A stretch of DNA of 64,000 nt from Flavobacterium sp. J27 (GTDB lineage Bacteria; Bacteroidota; Bacteroidia; Flavobacteriales; Flavobacteriaceae), in NCBI RefSeq assembly GCF_004303025.1, contig NZ_PJQW01000002.1:124001-188000 (forward strand), read 5' to 3'. The position numbers and the translations under genes were made by a program. The notes beneath the pieces were generated by a model, which saw only the letters and a list, made by a program, of their open reading frames with translations, did not search any database and was not told where the DNA came from. This document shows positions 1 through 8,952 of the stretch, piece by piece; position 1 is the first letter of the stretch; each line of letters begins with the position of its first letter.

Positions 1-1
1 G

Positions 2-1177
2 ACTAATTCTAGTATTGCTTGTAATACTGCGCTAACTAATGGATTAAAAGGAGCACAATCAAATACAGCTGTACCAACTATAATCGCGGCATCGTCATTT
101 AGGCCAGCTACTAAATTAGCAAAAGCAGTTAGTTGTGCTAGACCTATTAATTTAAATGTGTCTGGAGCAACATTAAATAGCGCTACTTTAACTTGGAACG
201 CTGTAGGCGGTTCAAATATTGAATTAGAATATGGTTTATATGGTTTTACTCAAGGTACTGGAACTGTTTTAACTGGTGCTTCTGTTGTAAGTCCTTATAA
301 TGTAACAAGTTTATCACCCAGCTCAGTTTACCATTATTACGTAAGAACAAATTGTGGTACAGGAAATTTTAGTGCTTGGAACGGACCTTTTGCTTTTAAT
401 ACCGTATTCGAACCTTCGTCATCTCCATATACAACAAGTTTTGAACAGGAAACTTTTCCTTTTATCGGTTGGACAACAGAAACAGGTACACCACCAGGAA
501 GTGATTGGCAAGTAGGTATTTTTGGAGCAGGTGCATTAGTTCAAAATGGGGTAGTTTCTGTTTATTCTTTATCAGGTGTTACCACAGCTGCTGCAAATAA
601 CTGGATGGTTTCTAGAGGAGTTAATCTAACTTCTGGTTCAACAGTTACGGTCAGTTTCTATGTTAGAAATTATGTAGACAATGGGTCCACTGGATCTGCA
701 AGTTATAATGTAACTGTAGGAAATGCTCAAACTGTTGCAGCTCAAACTACAACTATCGCTACTCAAACACCATTTACTGACGTGGCTTGGGTACAAAAAA
801 CATATACTTTTACGGCTGGTTATACTGGTACTCATTATTTTGGTATTCAAAATACATCACCTACGAATACTGTAGGACGACAAGCATTATTTGTAGATAA
901 TTTTTCGGTTTCTGAAGTGTTATCTTCTGAATCTTTCTTAAATAATAAATTTTCAATATATCCTAATCCAGTTTCTGATATAATTACGGTACAAAGTGAT
1001 AAAGTGGTTTTTAATTCGATTTCAATAGCGGATATAAATGGAAGAATTATTAGACAAATTACGACTCATTCGGTTACTCATTATAACTTGAATGTTTCTG
1101 AATTACTTTCTGGAGTTTATTTATTGAAAATAAACACTTCTGAAGGCACATTTGATCAAAAACTCATTAAAAATTAA
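2..1177 (+). CDS. T9SS-sorted secreted protein with Fn3-like and choice-of-anchor J-like domains (5' partial)
   Basis: The frame is open from base 2, so the gene begins outside the window; the GTG at 158 is an internal codon. Visible parts are a fibronectin type III-like stretch (about 275-400; LTWNAVG, YYVRTNCG), a jelly-roll region starting at TTSFEQETFP that resembles the choice-of-anchor J domain, and a C-terminal domain with FSIYPNPVSD and a final GVYLLKI...LIKN. That end is the type A T9SS sorting signal (TIGR04183-like), so the product is expected to cross the outer membrane and be released or anchored at the surface. The role of the mature protein cannot be told from this fragment. 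Two of its last residues match the neighbouring cargo at 1314, suggesting related sorting domains. Confidence 0.85.
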   Translation, partial: TNSSIACNTALTNGLKGAQSNTAVPTIIAASSFRPATKLAKAVSCARPINLNVSGATLNSATLTWNAVGGSNIELEYGLYGFTQGTGTVLTGASVVSPYNVTSLSPSSVYHYYVRTNCGTGNFSAWNGPFAFNTVFEPSSSPYTTSFEQETFPFIGWTTETGTPPGSDWQVGIFGAGALVQNGVVSVYSLSGVTTAAANNWMVSRGVNLTSGSTVTVSFYVRNYVDNGSTGSASYNVTVGNAQTVAAQTTTIATQTPFTDVAWVQKTYTFTAGYTGTHYFGIQNTSPTNTVGRQALFVDNFSVSEVLSSESFLNNKFSIYPNPVSDIITVQSDKVVFNSISIADINGRIIRQITTHSVTHYNLNVSELLSGVYLLKINTSEGTFDQKLIKN

Positions 1178-1181
1178 AAAA

Positions 1182-1214
1182 CAAAGGTATCAATCTAATT
1201 GATGCTTTTTTTTA
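1182..1214 (+). terminator. Rho-independent terminator after the first cargo gene
   Basis: Inverted repeat ATCAAT/ATTGAT separated by three bases and followed by a run of eight T, directly downstream of the stop codon at 1177. Confidence 0.6.
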
Positions 1215-1313
1215 AAATAAAAAGTTAAAAAATTAATAATTATAGTTGTATTGGATTAGTTTTTTGTAATTTCATTCAATTATTATAATCCAAATTTTAA
1301 TTTAGAAACAATC

Positions 1314-2648
1314 ATGAAAAGAAAATTACTTTATTTATTCTTGTTAACATCCACAATTAGCAATGCGCAATGGGTGTCACAAGCAACAGGTTTTACAACA
1401 ACTAGTAGAGGTGTAACAGATATTAATATTGTTGATGCTAATACTGTTTGGGCTTTGGGATACGATGGAAGTGGTGGTGGAGCTAATGTGCAAGAATTTA
1501 CAAGAACTAGCAATGGCGGAACCACTTGGACATCAGGGGCAATTAATATAGGAAATACGGCACTTGAACTAACAAATATATCTCCTGTAAGTGCTACAAC
1601 CGCTTGGGTTGGTGCTGTAAGTCCTACAAATGGTATGGGGGGCGTTTGGAAAACAACAAATGGAGGTACTACTTGGACACAGCAAAACGCAACCGCTTAT
1701 ACTAATGCAAATTCCTTTTTTAATGTGGTTCATTTTTTTGATGCCAATACAGGTATTACACAAGGAGACCCAATTACCGCAACAGATTTTGAAGTTTACA
1801 GAACAACTAATGGAGGAACAACTTGGACTGCTGTACCTGCATCAAGTTTGCCAAACATTGTTTCTGGAGAATATGGTTACAATGGAGGAAATGTAGCTGC
1901 TGGTAATTCTTTTTGGTTTGTAACTAATAAAGGAAAAATATACAGAACTACTGATATGGGGGTAACTTGGACAAAATATAACACTCCAATTACTGATTTT
2001 GCTGGAACTAGTGTGGGTGGAACATTACTTTTTAGTGATAATAATAACGGTATCTTATTAGGTAGAAACGGTTCAGGAACTTCAGCAACTTACACTATGT
2101 ATACTACTTCTAATGGTGGAGTACTTTGGAGTGCAGGTGTTCCTTACACGCAACCTTATTTAAGTTTGAGTTTTATTCCTGGTACAACCATTTTAGTTGG
2201 AACAGCAAGTAATAATACAACTTTTACCTATAATTCTGGATATAGTACAGATTTTGGTGCGACTTGGACTCCAATCGATAGTGGTGTACAAAGAACGAGT
2301 ATTAAATTTTTAGATGGAACTACTGGTTGGGCTGGTGGATTTACAACATCTTCTACTACTGATGGAATTTATAAATATACTGGAGCTAATTTAGGCTCAG
2401 ATTCTTTCTTAGCTTCAAAATTTGCGATTTACCCAAATCCTGCTAATGACGTTATTTCAATAGTAAGTGATAATTTATTATTTGAGAGTATTTCTTTAAC
2501 TGACATCAATGGTAGAGTTGTCAAAGAAACAAATGCAAGTTCGACAACAAATTTTAATTTGAATATATCAGATTTAAATGCTGGAATTTATTTTATGAAA
2601 ATAAAAACTGCTGATGGAATTTTAGATAAAAAAATTATTAAAAATTAA
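1314..2648 (+). CDS. T9SS-sorted secreted protein with BNR/Ycf48-like beta-propeller repeats
   Basis: The product has 444 residues with an N-terminal signal peptide (MKRKLLYLFLLTSTISNAQ). Repeated motifs of the type T(S/T)NGGTTWT occur at least five times through residues 60-330; this is the signature of BNR/Asp-box and Ycf48-like propellers. The C-terminus has FAIYPNPAND and ends GIYFMKI...KKIIKN, a T9SS type A sorting domain very similar to that of the gene ending at 1177. It is therefore predicted to be an extracellular propeller protein. Ligand or substrate is unknown: Asp-box repeats occur in sialidases as well as non-enzymatic proteins, and no sialidase arginine triad could be assigned. 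It is separated from the previous gene by a terminator and about 130 bp, so it is probably transcribed alone. Confidence 0.88.
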   Translation: MKRKLLYLFLLTSTISNAQWVSQATGFTTTSRGVTDINIVDANTVWALGYDGSGGGANVQEFTRTSNGGTTWTSGAINIGNTALELTNISPVSATTAWVGAVSPTNGMGGVWKTTNGGTTWTQQNATAYTNANSFFNVVHFFDANTGITQGDPITATDFEVYRTTNGGTTWTAVPASSLPNIVSGEYGYNGGNVAAGNSFWFVTNKGKIYRTTDMGVTWTKYNTPITDFAGTSVGGTLLFSDNNNGILLGRNGSGTSATYTMYTTSNGGVLWSAGVPYTQPYLSLSFIPGTTILVGTASNNTTFTYNSGYSTDFGATWTPIDSGVQRTSIKFLDGTTGWAGGFTTSSTTDGIYKYTGANLGSDSFLASKFAIYPNPANDVISIVSDNLLFESISLTDINGRVVKETNASSTTNFNLNISDLNAGIYFMKIKTADGILDKKIIKN

Positions 2649-2657
2649 CTAAAAAAA

Positions 2658-2698
2658 TAAAAAATGCTCAATACTAGATTGAGCATTTTTTTTATAAA
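2658..2698. terminator. Bidirectional terminator
   Basis: Perfect 10-bp stem AATGCTCAAT/ATTGAGCATT with a short loop, A-run on the left and T-run on the right. It lies between convergent genes ending at 2648 (+) and 2692 (-), so it can serve both. Confidence 0.85.
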
Positions 2699-3111
2699 AA
2701 CTTTGCTTTTAATTCTGGAGTAGGAATCATACACGATTCTTTTTTACCATACCATTTGTACCTGTTTTTTGCAATATAGTCATAAACCGTATTTTTAATT
2801 GGATTTGGAATAAAACTTAAATATCCTAATATAGCATACACACCTTTTAATCTTTTTGAAATTTGTAAAGCCGCTTCAGCTTTATAATAATATGCTTTTT
2901 CTGGTATATATAGTATAATCGAATCTGTTTTTGACGTGTCTATACCTATGTGTTTTATAATTTGCTGACCTAATTCAGATTGAATGGCAACAAACCTGAA
3001 AAGGTCTTTTTTATCTCTTTTTATAATAAATTGGACCGATGATTCACATAAATTGCAAACACCGTCAAAAAGAATAATCTGCTTCTCTTTTGGTAAATTT
3101 TCTATTTCCAT
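2692..3111 (-). CDS. DCC family thiol-disulfide oxidoreductase-like protein (DUF393/YuxK)
   Basis: The 139-residue product carries DGVCNLC at about residues 16-22, the DxxCxxC signature that names the DCC family (DUF393), and the family's later RY.W.G segment near the C-terminus (KNRYKWYGKK). The two cysteines are spaced as in thioredoxin-like folds, and a redox role is usually proposed but not established. It starts with ATG 18 bp downstream of the mutS2 stop, so the two genes are probably cotranscribed. It has no signal peptide or membrane segment and is expected to be cytoplasmic. Confidence 0.85.
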   Translation of the reverse strand: MEIENLPKEKQIILFDGVCNLCESSVQFIIKRDKKDLFRFVAIQSELGQQIIKHIGIDTSKTDSIILYIPEKAYYYKAEAALQISKRLKGVYAILGYLSFIPNPIKNTVYDYIAKNRYKWYGKKESCMIPTPELKAKFL

Positions 3112-3129
3112 TATTCTTTTTTATTTTAT

Positions 3130-5298
3130 TTATAAAGGTTGGATATATTCTAATTGATCAAGATTTACTTTAGAAGTAAAAATACCATAATTTACAGTGG
3201 CTTTATTTTTCTCAATTTTATCAATAGTTCCTATTGCTTTTCCATCGTTCATTCTAACGCGATCACCCACTTTTAAAATTACTTTTGGTTTTTCAGCTTC
3301 AATTTTTTGAGCTTTAATTTTCTTCTCTTTTTTCTCAATTCTTATTTCTTCTACTTTCTCCTTAACTTCAGCAATAATTTCTTTTTCTACTTTTTCTTTG
3401 GCAATCTTTTCTTTTTTAGTGATTTTTTTTCGTTTAGAATTTTCTATTTCAACCATCTTTAAAAAGTCGCCTATTAAAGTTTTTTTATCTTTATTATTAA
3501 AATATTTTTCAGACATATCATCTAAGCGTTGTCCTAGATATATTAAACGCTGATTAGCATCATACAATTCTTGATAACGCTCTAATTTATCTTGAATTTT
3601 AGCATTAATGTTTTCCATTTTTTTGCTTTCTTCTCTCGCTTTAGATTCTTCTTCTTTTAAGTTTTGTGACGTTTTTTCTAACTTAGAACGTTCTTTTTGA
3701 AGGGTAGCTATTGTCTTATCAAAACGCACTTTACTGCCTTCAATTTTCTTTTTTGCTCTGTTAATTAAACCAAAAGGAATTCCATTTTTTTGGGCTACTT
3801 CAAAAGTAAATGAACTACCTGCTTGCCCTAAATGCAATTTATATAAAGGTTCTAGTGTTTTTTCATCAAACAACATATTGGCATTTGTTGCAAACGGCAA
3901 TTCGTTAGCTAAAATCTTTAAATTTGTATAATGTGTTGTAATAATTCCAAAAGCTTCTCGAGCATAAAATTCTTCTAGAAATGTTTCGGCTAAGGCACCG
4001 CCTAATTCAGGGTCTGAACCTGTACCAAATTCGTCAATTAAAAACAAGGTTTTGGAATTACATTTTTTTAAAAAATAATTCATGTTTTTTAATCGATAGC
4101 TATACGTACTTAAGTGATTTTCTATAGATTGATTGTCACCAATATCGGTTAAAATACGATCAAATAAGAAAGTAGTACTACGCTCATGAACAGGAATTAA
4201 AATTCCAGATTGAAGCATTAATTGTAGTAAACCAATTGTTTTTAAAGAAATGGTTTTTCCACCAGCGTTAGGTCCGGAAATTACTATAATTCTACTTTGA
4301 TTATCCAATTCAATAGTTTGAGGATGAATAACTTCATTTTTAGCTTTGTTTGTCAAATATAGAATAGGATGATACGCTTCTCTAAAATACAAATGCTTTT
4401 CATTTGTAATAGTTGGTAAAATTCCATTAATAGCATTGGCGTATTTGGCTTTAGCCGAAATTAAATCTACTGAAGCTAAGAAATTTTGGTACTCTGATAA
4501 CAAATCTTTATAAGGTCGTATTTGATTCGTTAACTGCTTTAAAATACGAATAATTTCTTCTCTTTCGTCTTGTTCTAAATCACTTAGTTCTCTAGAGTAA
4601 CGTAATGTTGCTTCAGGTTCTATATATACAATACTACCTGTTTTTGAACTTCCTAAAACCGAACCTTTTACTTTTTTTCGATACATCGCTAAAACAGCCA
4701 AAACTCTTCTGTTTTCTACTACCGTTTCTTTAATGTCATCTAAATAACCTGAAGCATTATATTGCGTTAGTGCGGTGCCAAAACTTTGATTGATTTTGCC
4801 TCTAACCAATTGCATGTTTCTACGAATAGCAACTAAATCAGGTGAAGCATTATCTTTAATTTCACCATATTTATCAAAAACAGTATCGATGTGTTTGTTA
4901 ATGTCTTTGGTATATTCTATTTCACTTGATTTGAAATATAATTTTGGATAATATTCCTGAAACTTTTTTAGAAAATGTAATAAAGTATTGGCTGTTTCTG
5001 CAACATGAGCAATCTTTTTAAAGCTTGATGCATCTAAAAAACTATCTTCTATGCCTAAAAACTGTAATTCTTTGGTAATCGTTTCAAATCCATGATTAGG
5101 AATAGCATTATTGTTAGAATAAGAAGAGACGTATTCTGATGTTTGTGCTAATTCTAATAGTAATTGCTCTTTATTTTTAAAAGGCACAATTTGTTGCGCT
5201 TTTTGTTGGCCAATTTCGGTAGTACACTTATTGGAAATAGTTTCTAAAATAGTATGAAATTCTAAATCCTGTAAAGTTTTGTTTGTAACTGAAATCAT
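3130..5298 (-). CDS. mutS2: MutS2-family ATPase without Smr domain
   Basis: MutS2-type protein of 722 residues. The N-terminal part is the helical lever/clamp region. Walker A is GPNAGGKT at roughly residue 346, followed by LIDEFGTGSDP (Walker B) and a TTHY segment typical of MutS. A long coiled coil rich in Lys/Glu follows (about 510-660), and the protein ends in a small KOW/Tudor-like domain (VGDRVRMNDGKAIGTI). No C-terminal Smr nuclease domain is present, in contrast to Bacillus or Thermus MutS2. In other bacteria MutS2 acts in recombination control or on collided ribosomes. The start chosen is ATG at 5298; an in-frame TTG at 5325 lies inside a TAnnTTTG promoter element (5323-5330) and is very unlikely to be translated. 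Confidence 0.9.
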   Translation of the reverse strand: MISVTNKTLQDLEFHTILETISNKCTTEIGQQKAQQIVPFKNKEQLLLELAQTSEYVSSYSNNNAIPNHGFETITKELQFLGIEDSFLDASSFKKIAHVAETANTLLHFLKKFQEYYPKLYFKSSEIEYTKDINKHIDTVFDKYGEIKDNASPDLVAIRRNMQLVRGKINQSFGTALTQYNASGYLDDIKETVVENRRVLAVLAMYRKKVKGSVLGSSKTGSIVYIEPEATLRYSRELSDLEQDEREEIIRILKQLTNQIRPYKDLLSEYQNFLASVDLISAKAKYANAINGILPTITNEKHLYFREAYHPILYLTNKAKNEVIHPQTIELDNQSRIIVISGPNAGGKTISLKTIGLLQLMLQSGILIPVHERSTTFLFDRILTDIGDNQSIENHLSTYSYRLKNMNYFLKKCNSKTLFLIDEFGTGSDPELGGALAETFLEEFYAREAFGIITTHYTNLKILANELPFATNANMLFDEKTLEPLYKLHLGQAGSSFTFEVAQKNGIPFGLINRAKKKIEGSKVRFDKTIATLQKERSKLEKTSQNLKEEESKAREESKKMENINAKIQDKLERYQELYDANQRLIYLGQRLDDMSEKYFNNKDKKTLIGDFLKMVEIENSKRKKITKKEKIAKEKVEKEIIAEVKEKVEEIRIEKKEKKIKAQKIEAEKPKVILKVGDRVRMNDGKAIGTIDKIEKNKATVNYGIFTSKVNLDQLEYIQPL

Positions 5299-5322
5299 TT
5301 CTTCTCTCTCTCTTTTTACTTG

Positions 5323-5330
5323 CAAATTTA
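5323..5330 (-). promoter_or_regulatory. -7 promoter element for mutS2
   Basis: TAAATTTG on the minus strand matches the Bacteroidota -7 consensus TAnnTTTG, 25 bp upstream of the ATG at 5298. No convincing -33 TTG was found at 19-bp spacing. Confidence 0.55.
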
Positions 5331-5353
5331 CATTCTATTATAGTATAAATTTC

Positions 5354-5361
5354 TATTTTTG
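5354..5361 (+). promoter_or_regulatory. -7 promoter element for ung
   Basis: TATTTTTG matches TAnnTTTG and sits 15 bp before the ung ATG. Together with the mutS2 element it makes a compact divergent promoter region. Confidence 0.5.
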
Positions 5362-5376
5362 GTAAAATTTTAAATT

Positions 5377-6042
5377 ATGTCGATTAAAATTCATGATTCT
5401 TGGAAAATAGTATTGCAAAATGAGTTTGAAGAAGAGTATTTTCAGAACTTAATCTCATTTGTAAAAAATGAATATCAATCTCATACTTGTTTTCCTCCTG
5501 GGAATCAAATTTTTGCTGCTTTTGATACATGCCATTTTGAAGATGTTAAAGTTGTTATCATTGGTCAAGATCCCTATCATGGCAAAGGGCAAGCTAATGG
5601 TTTGTGCTTTTCTGTAAATGATGGCATTTCATTTCCACCTTCATTAATTAATATATTTAAAGAAATTCAGAGCGATTTAGGACAAACTATTCCAGTAACT
5701 GGAAATTTAGAACGTTGGGCAAAACAAGGAGTATTGCTTTTGAATGCAACATTAACTGTAAGAGAATCTCAAGCAGGAAGTCACCAAAATAGAGGGTGGG
5801 AAACCTTTACAGATGCAGTGATTAAAAAGATTTCTGATGAAAAAGATCAGGTTGTTTTTTTATTATGGGGTGGATTTGCCAAAAAGAAAGGAATAAAAAT
5901 AGATAGAAATAAACATTTTGTTTTAGAAACGGGTCATCCTTCACCATTGAGTGCTAATAGAGGCTTGTGGTTTGGTAATAAGCACTTTAGTAAAACGAAT
6001 GATTATTTAAAAAGCATTGGTAAACCAGAAATAGATTGGTAA
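5377..6042 (+). CDS. ung: Uracil-DNA glycosylase, family 1
   Basis: The product has 221 residues, the normal length for family 1 UDG. The water-activating motif GQDPYHG is at residues 63-69 (catalytic Asp65), the uracil-recognition segment follows (GLCFSV), LLLNATLTVR is present, and the DNA-intercalating loop HPSPLS is at 187-192. It removes uracil from DNA as the first step of base excision repair in the cytoplasm. It is transcribed divergently from mutS2 from its own -7 element. Confidence 0.97.
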   Translation: MSIKIHDSWKIVLQNEFEEEYFQNLISFVKNEYQSHTCFPPGNQIFAAFDTCHFEDVKVVIIGQDPYHGKGQANGLCFSVNDGISFPPSLINIFKEIQSDLGQTIPVTGNLERWAKQGVLLLNATLTVRESQAGSHQNRGWETFTDAVIKKISDEKDQVVFLLWGGFAKKKGIKIDRNKHFVLETGHPSPLSANRGLWFGNKHFSKTNDYLKSIGKPEIDW

Positions 6043-6063
6043 AAACAGCTAAGAAATTATAAA

Positions 6064-6996
6064 TTAATTAAAAGTCAATTCTCCTAAGATTTCTTCTTTC
6101 ATAAACGGACCTCCAGGATAATTAGCGGTATAATCTAAGTTGAGCCAAATCTGTCCTCGTTCATCAATATGGTAGTGTATTTGTTGATTTTTAGCTTCTT
6201 CTTTAAACAACACTTCTTTAATTAGAAAAATAGCAGTTTCTAAATTATTTTTATCACCAATTAACATCTCAGGATATAAATGCCCTCCAGTATGTATAAT
6301 TCTTGGCGTTCCTCCAATGGCTTTTATGCAAGCCGACATTAAAATAGCATGATCGTCACAATCTCCTGAAAAATGTTGTAAACTTTCTGATGCATAAGCG
6401 ATATATTCTCTTCCTTTAGGATCGTTTACATAATTCCAGTTGTCTTTAATTTCTTTAAAAACGGCAAAACATTGGATTAGTTTTCGGTTTTTAGTATATC
6501 CTTTAATATTCTTAAAATGTTGAGTTGTTGCATATAATGCAAAATTTCTCACTTTTGGATTAGTAAAATCTACAGCATCAATAATTTTTGATTTATTTGG
6601 AAACGGTAATAACTTAGAAATGATTAAGTCTTGCGGTTTTGGATTTTCACTCATAGAATAAATCATGTATTTGTAATCCTCAAAGACGCGATCAAATCCA
6701 TAATTTCCAAATAAAGTACCGTAGATTAAGGTTAATAGATAAACAAAAATACAAATAATGATAATTGTTTTTAATGCTCTTAAAATGAGTTGTATAAGTA
6801 CTAAAATAATTAAAAACAATAAGATTCTGTCTAAGTTGTATATCCAGTTTAATTCTATTAAATTTTGATGAGCAATTAAAAAAACGGGTATTGTAATTAA
6901 AATATTTAATAAAAAAATGATAATAGTATCCCATGGCTTTGGTAGAGAAAGCTTTTCTTTAATTTTTTTGAGTGAAAGGGATTCTTGGGTTATCAT
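6064..6996 (-). CDS. Membrane protein with transglutaminase-like domain
   Basis: The 310-residue protein has two to three hydrophobic segments within about residues 20-110 (for example FLLNILITIPVFLIA and a Leu/Ile-rich stretch near 50-90). The C-terminal half contains FSGDCDDHAILMSACI followed about 18 residues later by GGHLYPEM, which fits the Cys and His of a transglutaminase/papain-like fold (GDCxDxA ... H). Such domains in bacteria act as proteases, transamidases or non-catalytic scaffolds; the substrate is not evident. It lies 28 bp downstream of the start of the next gene on the same strand and may share its transcript. Confidence 0.75.
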   Translation of the reverse strand: MITQESLSLKKIKEKLSLPKPWDTIIIFLLNILITIPVFLIAHQNLIELNWIYNLDRILLFLIILVLIQLILRALKTIIIICIFVYLLTLIYGTLFGNYGFDRVFEDYKYMIYSMSENPKPQDLIISKLLPFPNKSKIIDAVDFTNPKVRNFALYATTQHFKNIKGYTKNRKLIQCFAVFKEIKDNWNYVNDPKGREYIAYASESLQHFSGDCDDHAILMSACIKAIGGTPRIIHTGGHLYPEMLIGDKNNLETAIFLIKEVLFKEEAKNQQIHYHIDERGQIWLNLDYTANYPGGPFMKEEILGELTFN

Positions 6997-7024
6997 TTAT
7001 ATTTAAAACGATAAAATTAAGTAT

Positions 7025-7870
7025 TTATTTAGCTATCGTTTCATATGGTACTATTTTTTCAATAATATTTAACGTATGAAGTTGGTTTTGAACTTTTTCT
7101 ACCGTTTGTTTATCTATTTGTTTTTGTGACCAGTGTGTTAAGGATAACCATTCTTGTATATCTTCTGTTTTTTGATTGTATTTAGATGCTAATGTTCGGT
7201 CGATGCTAGGAATATGTTTGAATTCTTCTGTAGTAGCATTGATAATTTCTAAAATTTGAGTAACAACATGTCCTTCTTTTTCAAGAATTTCATTTCTAAC
7301 AGCAATAACAAAACATGGCCAAGGAGTAGGGCAGTCAGCTACTTTTCTAAACGTGCCATTATCGACTAATGGTTTGGTCATAAAGCGTTCCCACATAAAA
7401 TAATCCGCCATTCCTGAAGTTAAAGCAGTTACTGCACCATCTATAGTATTTACAATTTCAAATTGTAATTGATGTGTATCCCAATGATTATTTTGCGCAT
7501 TTACATAACTCATTAAGTGCGATCCAGAGCCTAATCTTGAAATAGCAGCTTTGGTATTTTCTAAATCGGAAAGTGTTTGATACGAGGCATTAGCCGCAAC
7601 ATGAATCCCCCAAATTAGAGGACTTTTTACATATACTTGTACTATTTTAGAAGAATTTCCAGCAACAATATCTTTTATCATACCTTCGGTTAAGATAACT
7701 GCAATATCGGTTTCTCCGTCACGAAGCATTTGACACATTTTTCCAGTTCCTTCAGGTACATTGGACCATTGCAAATTAATTCCTGCTTCTTCAAATTCTC
7801 CATTTTCAATACATAAATGCCAAGGAAAATTAAAATGTTCTGGTACACCAGCTATTTTTATTGTTTTCAT
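7025..7870 (-). CDS. Periplasmic-binding-protein-like (type 2) protein without signal peptide
   Basis: The product has 281 residues. MKTIKIAGVPEHFNFPWHLC, a GEFEEAGINLQW segment and DIAVILTEG match the start of NMT1/SsuA-type solute-binding proteins, and GIHVAANASYQTLSDLENTKAAISRLGSGSH fits the hinge region of the second lobe. Unlike transporter-linked relatives it begins directly with the fold, without a signal peptide or lipobox, and no ABC permease or ATPase gene is adjacent. It may be a cytoplasmic ligand-binding protein or an enzyme of the menaquinone-futalosine MqnA/MqnD-like or THI5-like folds; no choice can be made here. A GNAT gene lies 22 bp upstream. Confidence 0.65.
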   Translation of the reverse strand: MKTIKIAGVPEHFNFPWHLCIENGEFEEAGINLQWSNVPEGTGKMCQMLRDGETDIAVILTEGMIKDIVAGNSSKIVQVYVKSPLIWGIHVAANASYQTLSDLENTKAAISRLGSGSHLMSYVNAQNNHWDTHQLQFEIVNTIDGAVTALTSGMADYFMWERFMTKPLVDNGTFRKVADCPTPWPCFVIAVRNEILEKEGHVVTQILEIINATTEEFKHIPSIDRTLASKYNQKTEDIQEWLSLTHWSQKQIDKQTVEKVQNQLHTLNIIEKIVPYETIAK

Positions 7871-7892
7871 ATTTTTTACTAAACTGTTTGTG

Positions 7893-8432
7893 TTATTTGT
7901 TTGTGTTTTTCAACTGCCACCATTTCCATAAAACACCTTCTGGATCTGGATAATCTTCTCTAAATTGCATCCCACATTTACTGAGTACTCTATTGGAAGC
8001 TCTATTCTGCGCATGAGTATACGCATTTATTTCATCAATATTCATTTGATTCATTCCATAATCTAACCAAAAATGAGTGGCTTCAGTTGCGTATCCTTTA
8101 TTCCAAAATGGTGCGTTTAAACGATAGCCATAATCAAAGAAATTAGTGTTTCCATTTTCAACATGATCATTCACAAATTTTATGCCAGTCCAACCGATAA
8201 ATTCGCCTGTATCTTTTAAGATTGTAGCAAAACGACCTATATTGTTTTCTTGGTATTGTCGTAGTACATATTCTATAACTTGAATGGATTCTAGAATATC
8301 TTTTGCAGGTTTATTCCAAAGATATTGGTGAACCAATGGATTGGCATCCATCGCAAACATGGCTTTTCCATCCGATAATTCTAAAGGACGAAATAGCAAC
8401 CGTTCTGTTTCAAATTTGAGGTTCAAATTCAT
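7893..8432 (-). CDS. GNAT family N-acetyltransferase (RimJ/RimL-like), copy 1
   Basis: 179 residues starting FETERLLFRPLELSD, the RimJ/RimL-type opening, with the acetyl-CoA pyrophosphate-loop segment FWNKGYATEA and the later ASNRVLSKCGM. Predicted to acetylate an amino group from acetyl-CoA in the cytoplasm; the substrate is unknown. It is the third of three tandem paralogues in transcription order and overlaps the upstream paralogue by 23 bp, implying translational coupling. Confidence 0.88.
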   Translation of the reverse strand: MNLNLKFETERLLFRPLELSDGKAMFAMDANPLVHQYLWNKPAKDILESIQVIEYVLRQYQENNIGRFATILKDTGEFIGWTGIKFVNDHVENGNTNFFDYGYRLNAPFWNKGYATEATHFWLDYGMNQMNIDEINAYTHAQNRASNRVLSKCGMQFREDYPDPEGVLWKWWQLKNTNK

Positions 8433-8946
8433 CTTTTTTAATTTTATACCAATTGTGTAATGTGTTATTTACTATATATTGATTTATTTTTTTAAACCCC
8501 ACTTTTTCTAATAAATGGTTTGAAGCTCTATTTTCATTGTCGGCACAAGCATGAATTTCTGGCAATTTTAAACTCTTTAAACCATATGTAATCCAAAATT
8601 GAGCCGCTTCTGTGGCATAACCTTTGTTCCAATGCTTTTCAGCAAAACGATAACCTAAATCATAAAAATTTGAATACCCATTTTCTTCTGTTGCTCTCAA
8701 TTTTAACCCTGAAAACCCAATTAATTCGTTTTTTTCTTTTAAAATTACGGCAAAGCGAGCTATTTCGTTTTTTTGGTGTTCATTTATAATTTTATCGAGA
8801 TAATTTACTGAATCTGTTAATGATACAATTGGATTTCTTAAAAATCGATTGATTTTAGTACCTGAATGCATTTCTAAAAAAGCTTTTGCATCGGAAAATG
8901 TTAAAGGTCTTAATAATAACCGATTTGTTGTAAATTCTTGAAACAT
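8410..8946 (-). CDS. GNAT family N-acetyltransferase (RimJ/RimL-like), copy 2
   Basis: 178 residues with TNRLLLRPLTFSDA, HWNKGYATEAAQFW and ASNHLLEKVGFKK, the same order of motifs as both neighbours. It overlaps the downstream copy by 23 bp and is 6 bp from the upstream copy, so the three form one operon. The C-terminal tail (EFEPQI) extends into the next gene. Substrate unknown; divergence in the region after the pyrophosphate loop suggests different targets from its paralogues. Confidence 0.88.
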   Translation of the reverse strand: MFQEFTTNRLLLRPLTFSDAKAFLEMHSGTKINRFLRNPIVSLTDSVNYLDKIINEHQKNEIARFAVILKEKNELIGFSGLKLRATEENGYSNFYDLGYRFAEKHWNKGYATEAAQFWITYGLKSLKLPEIHACADNENRASNHLLEKVGFKKINQYIVNNTLHNWYKIKKDEFEPQI

Positions 8947-8952
8947 ATTTGC

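Noticed and set aside
5299..5325. Longer mutS2 start at TTG 5325
   Set aside because: The codon is part of a TAnnTTTG promoter element; ATG 5298 fits the family.
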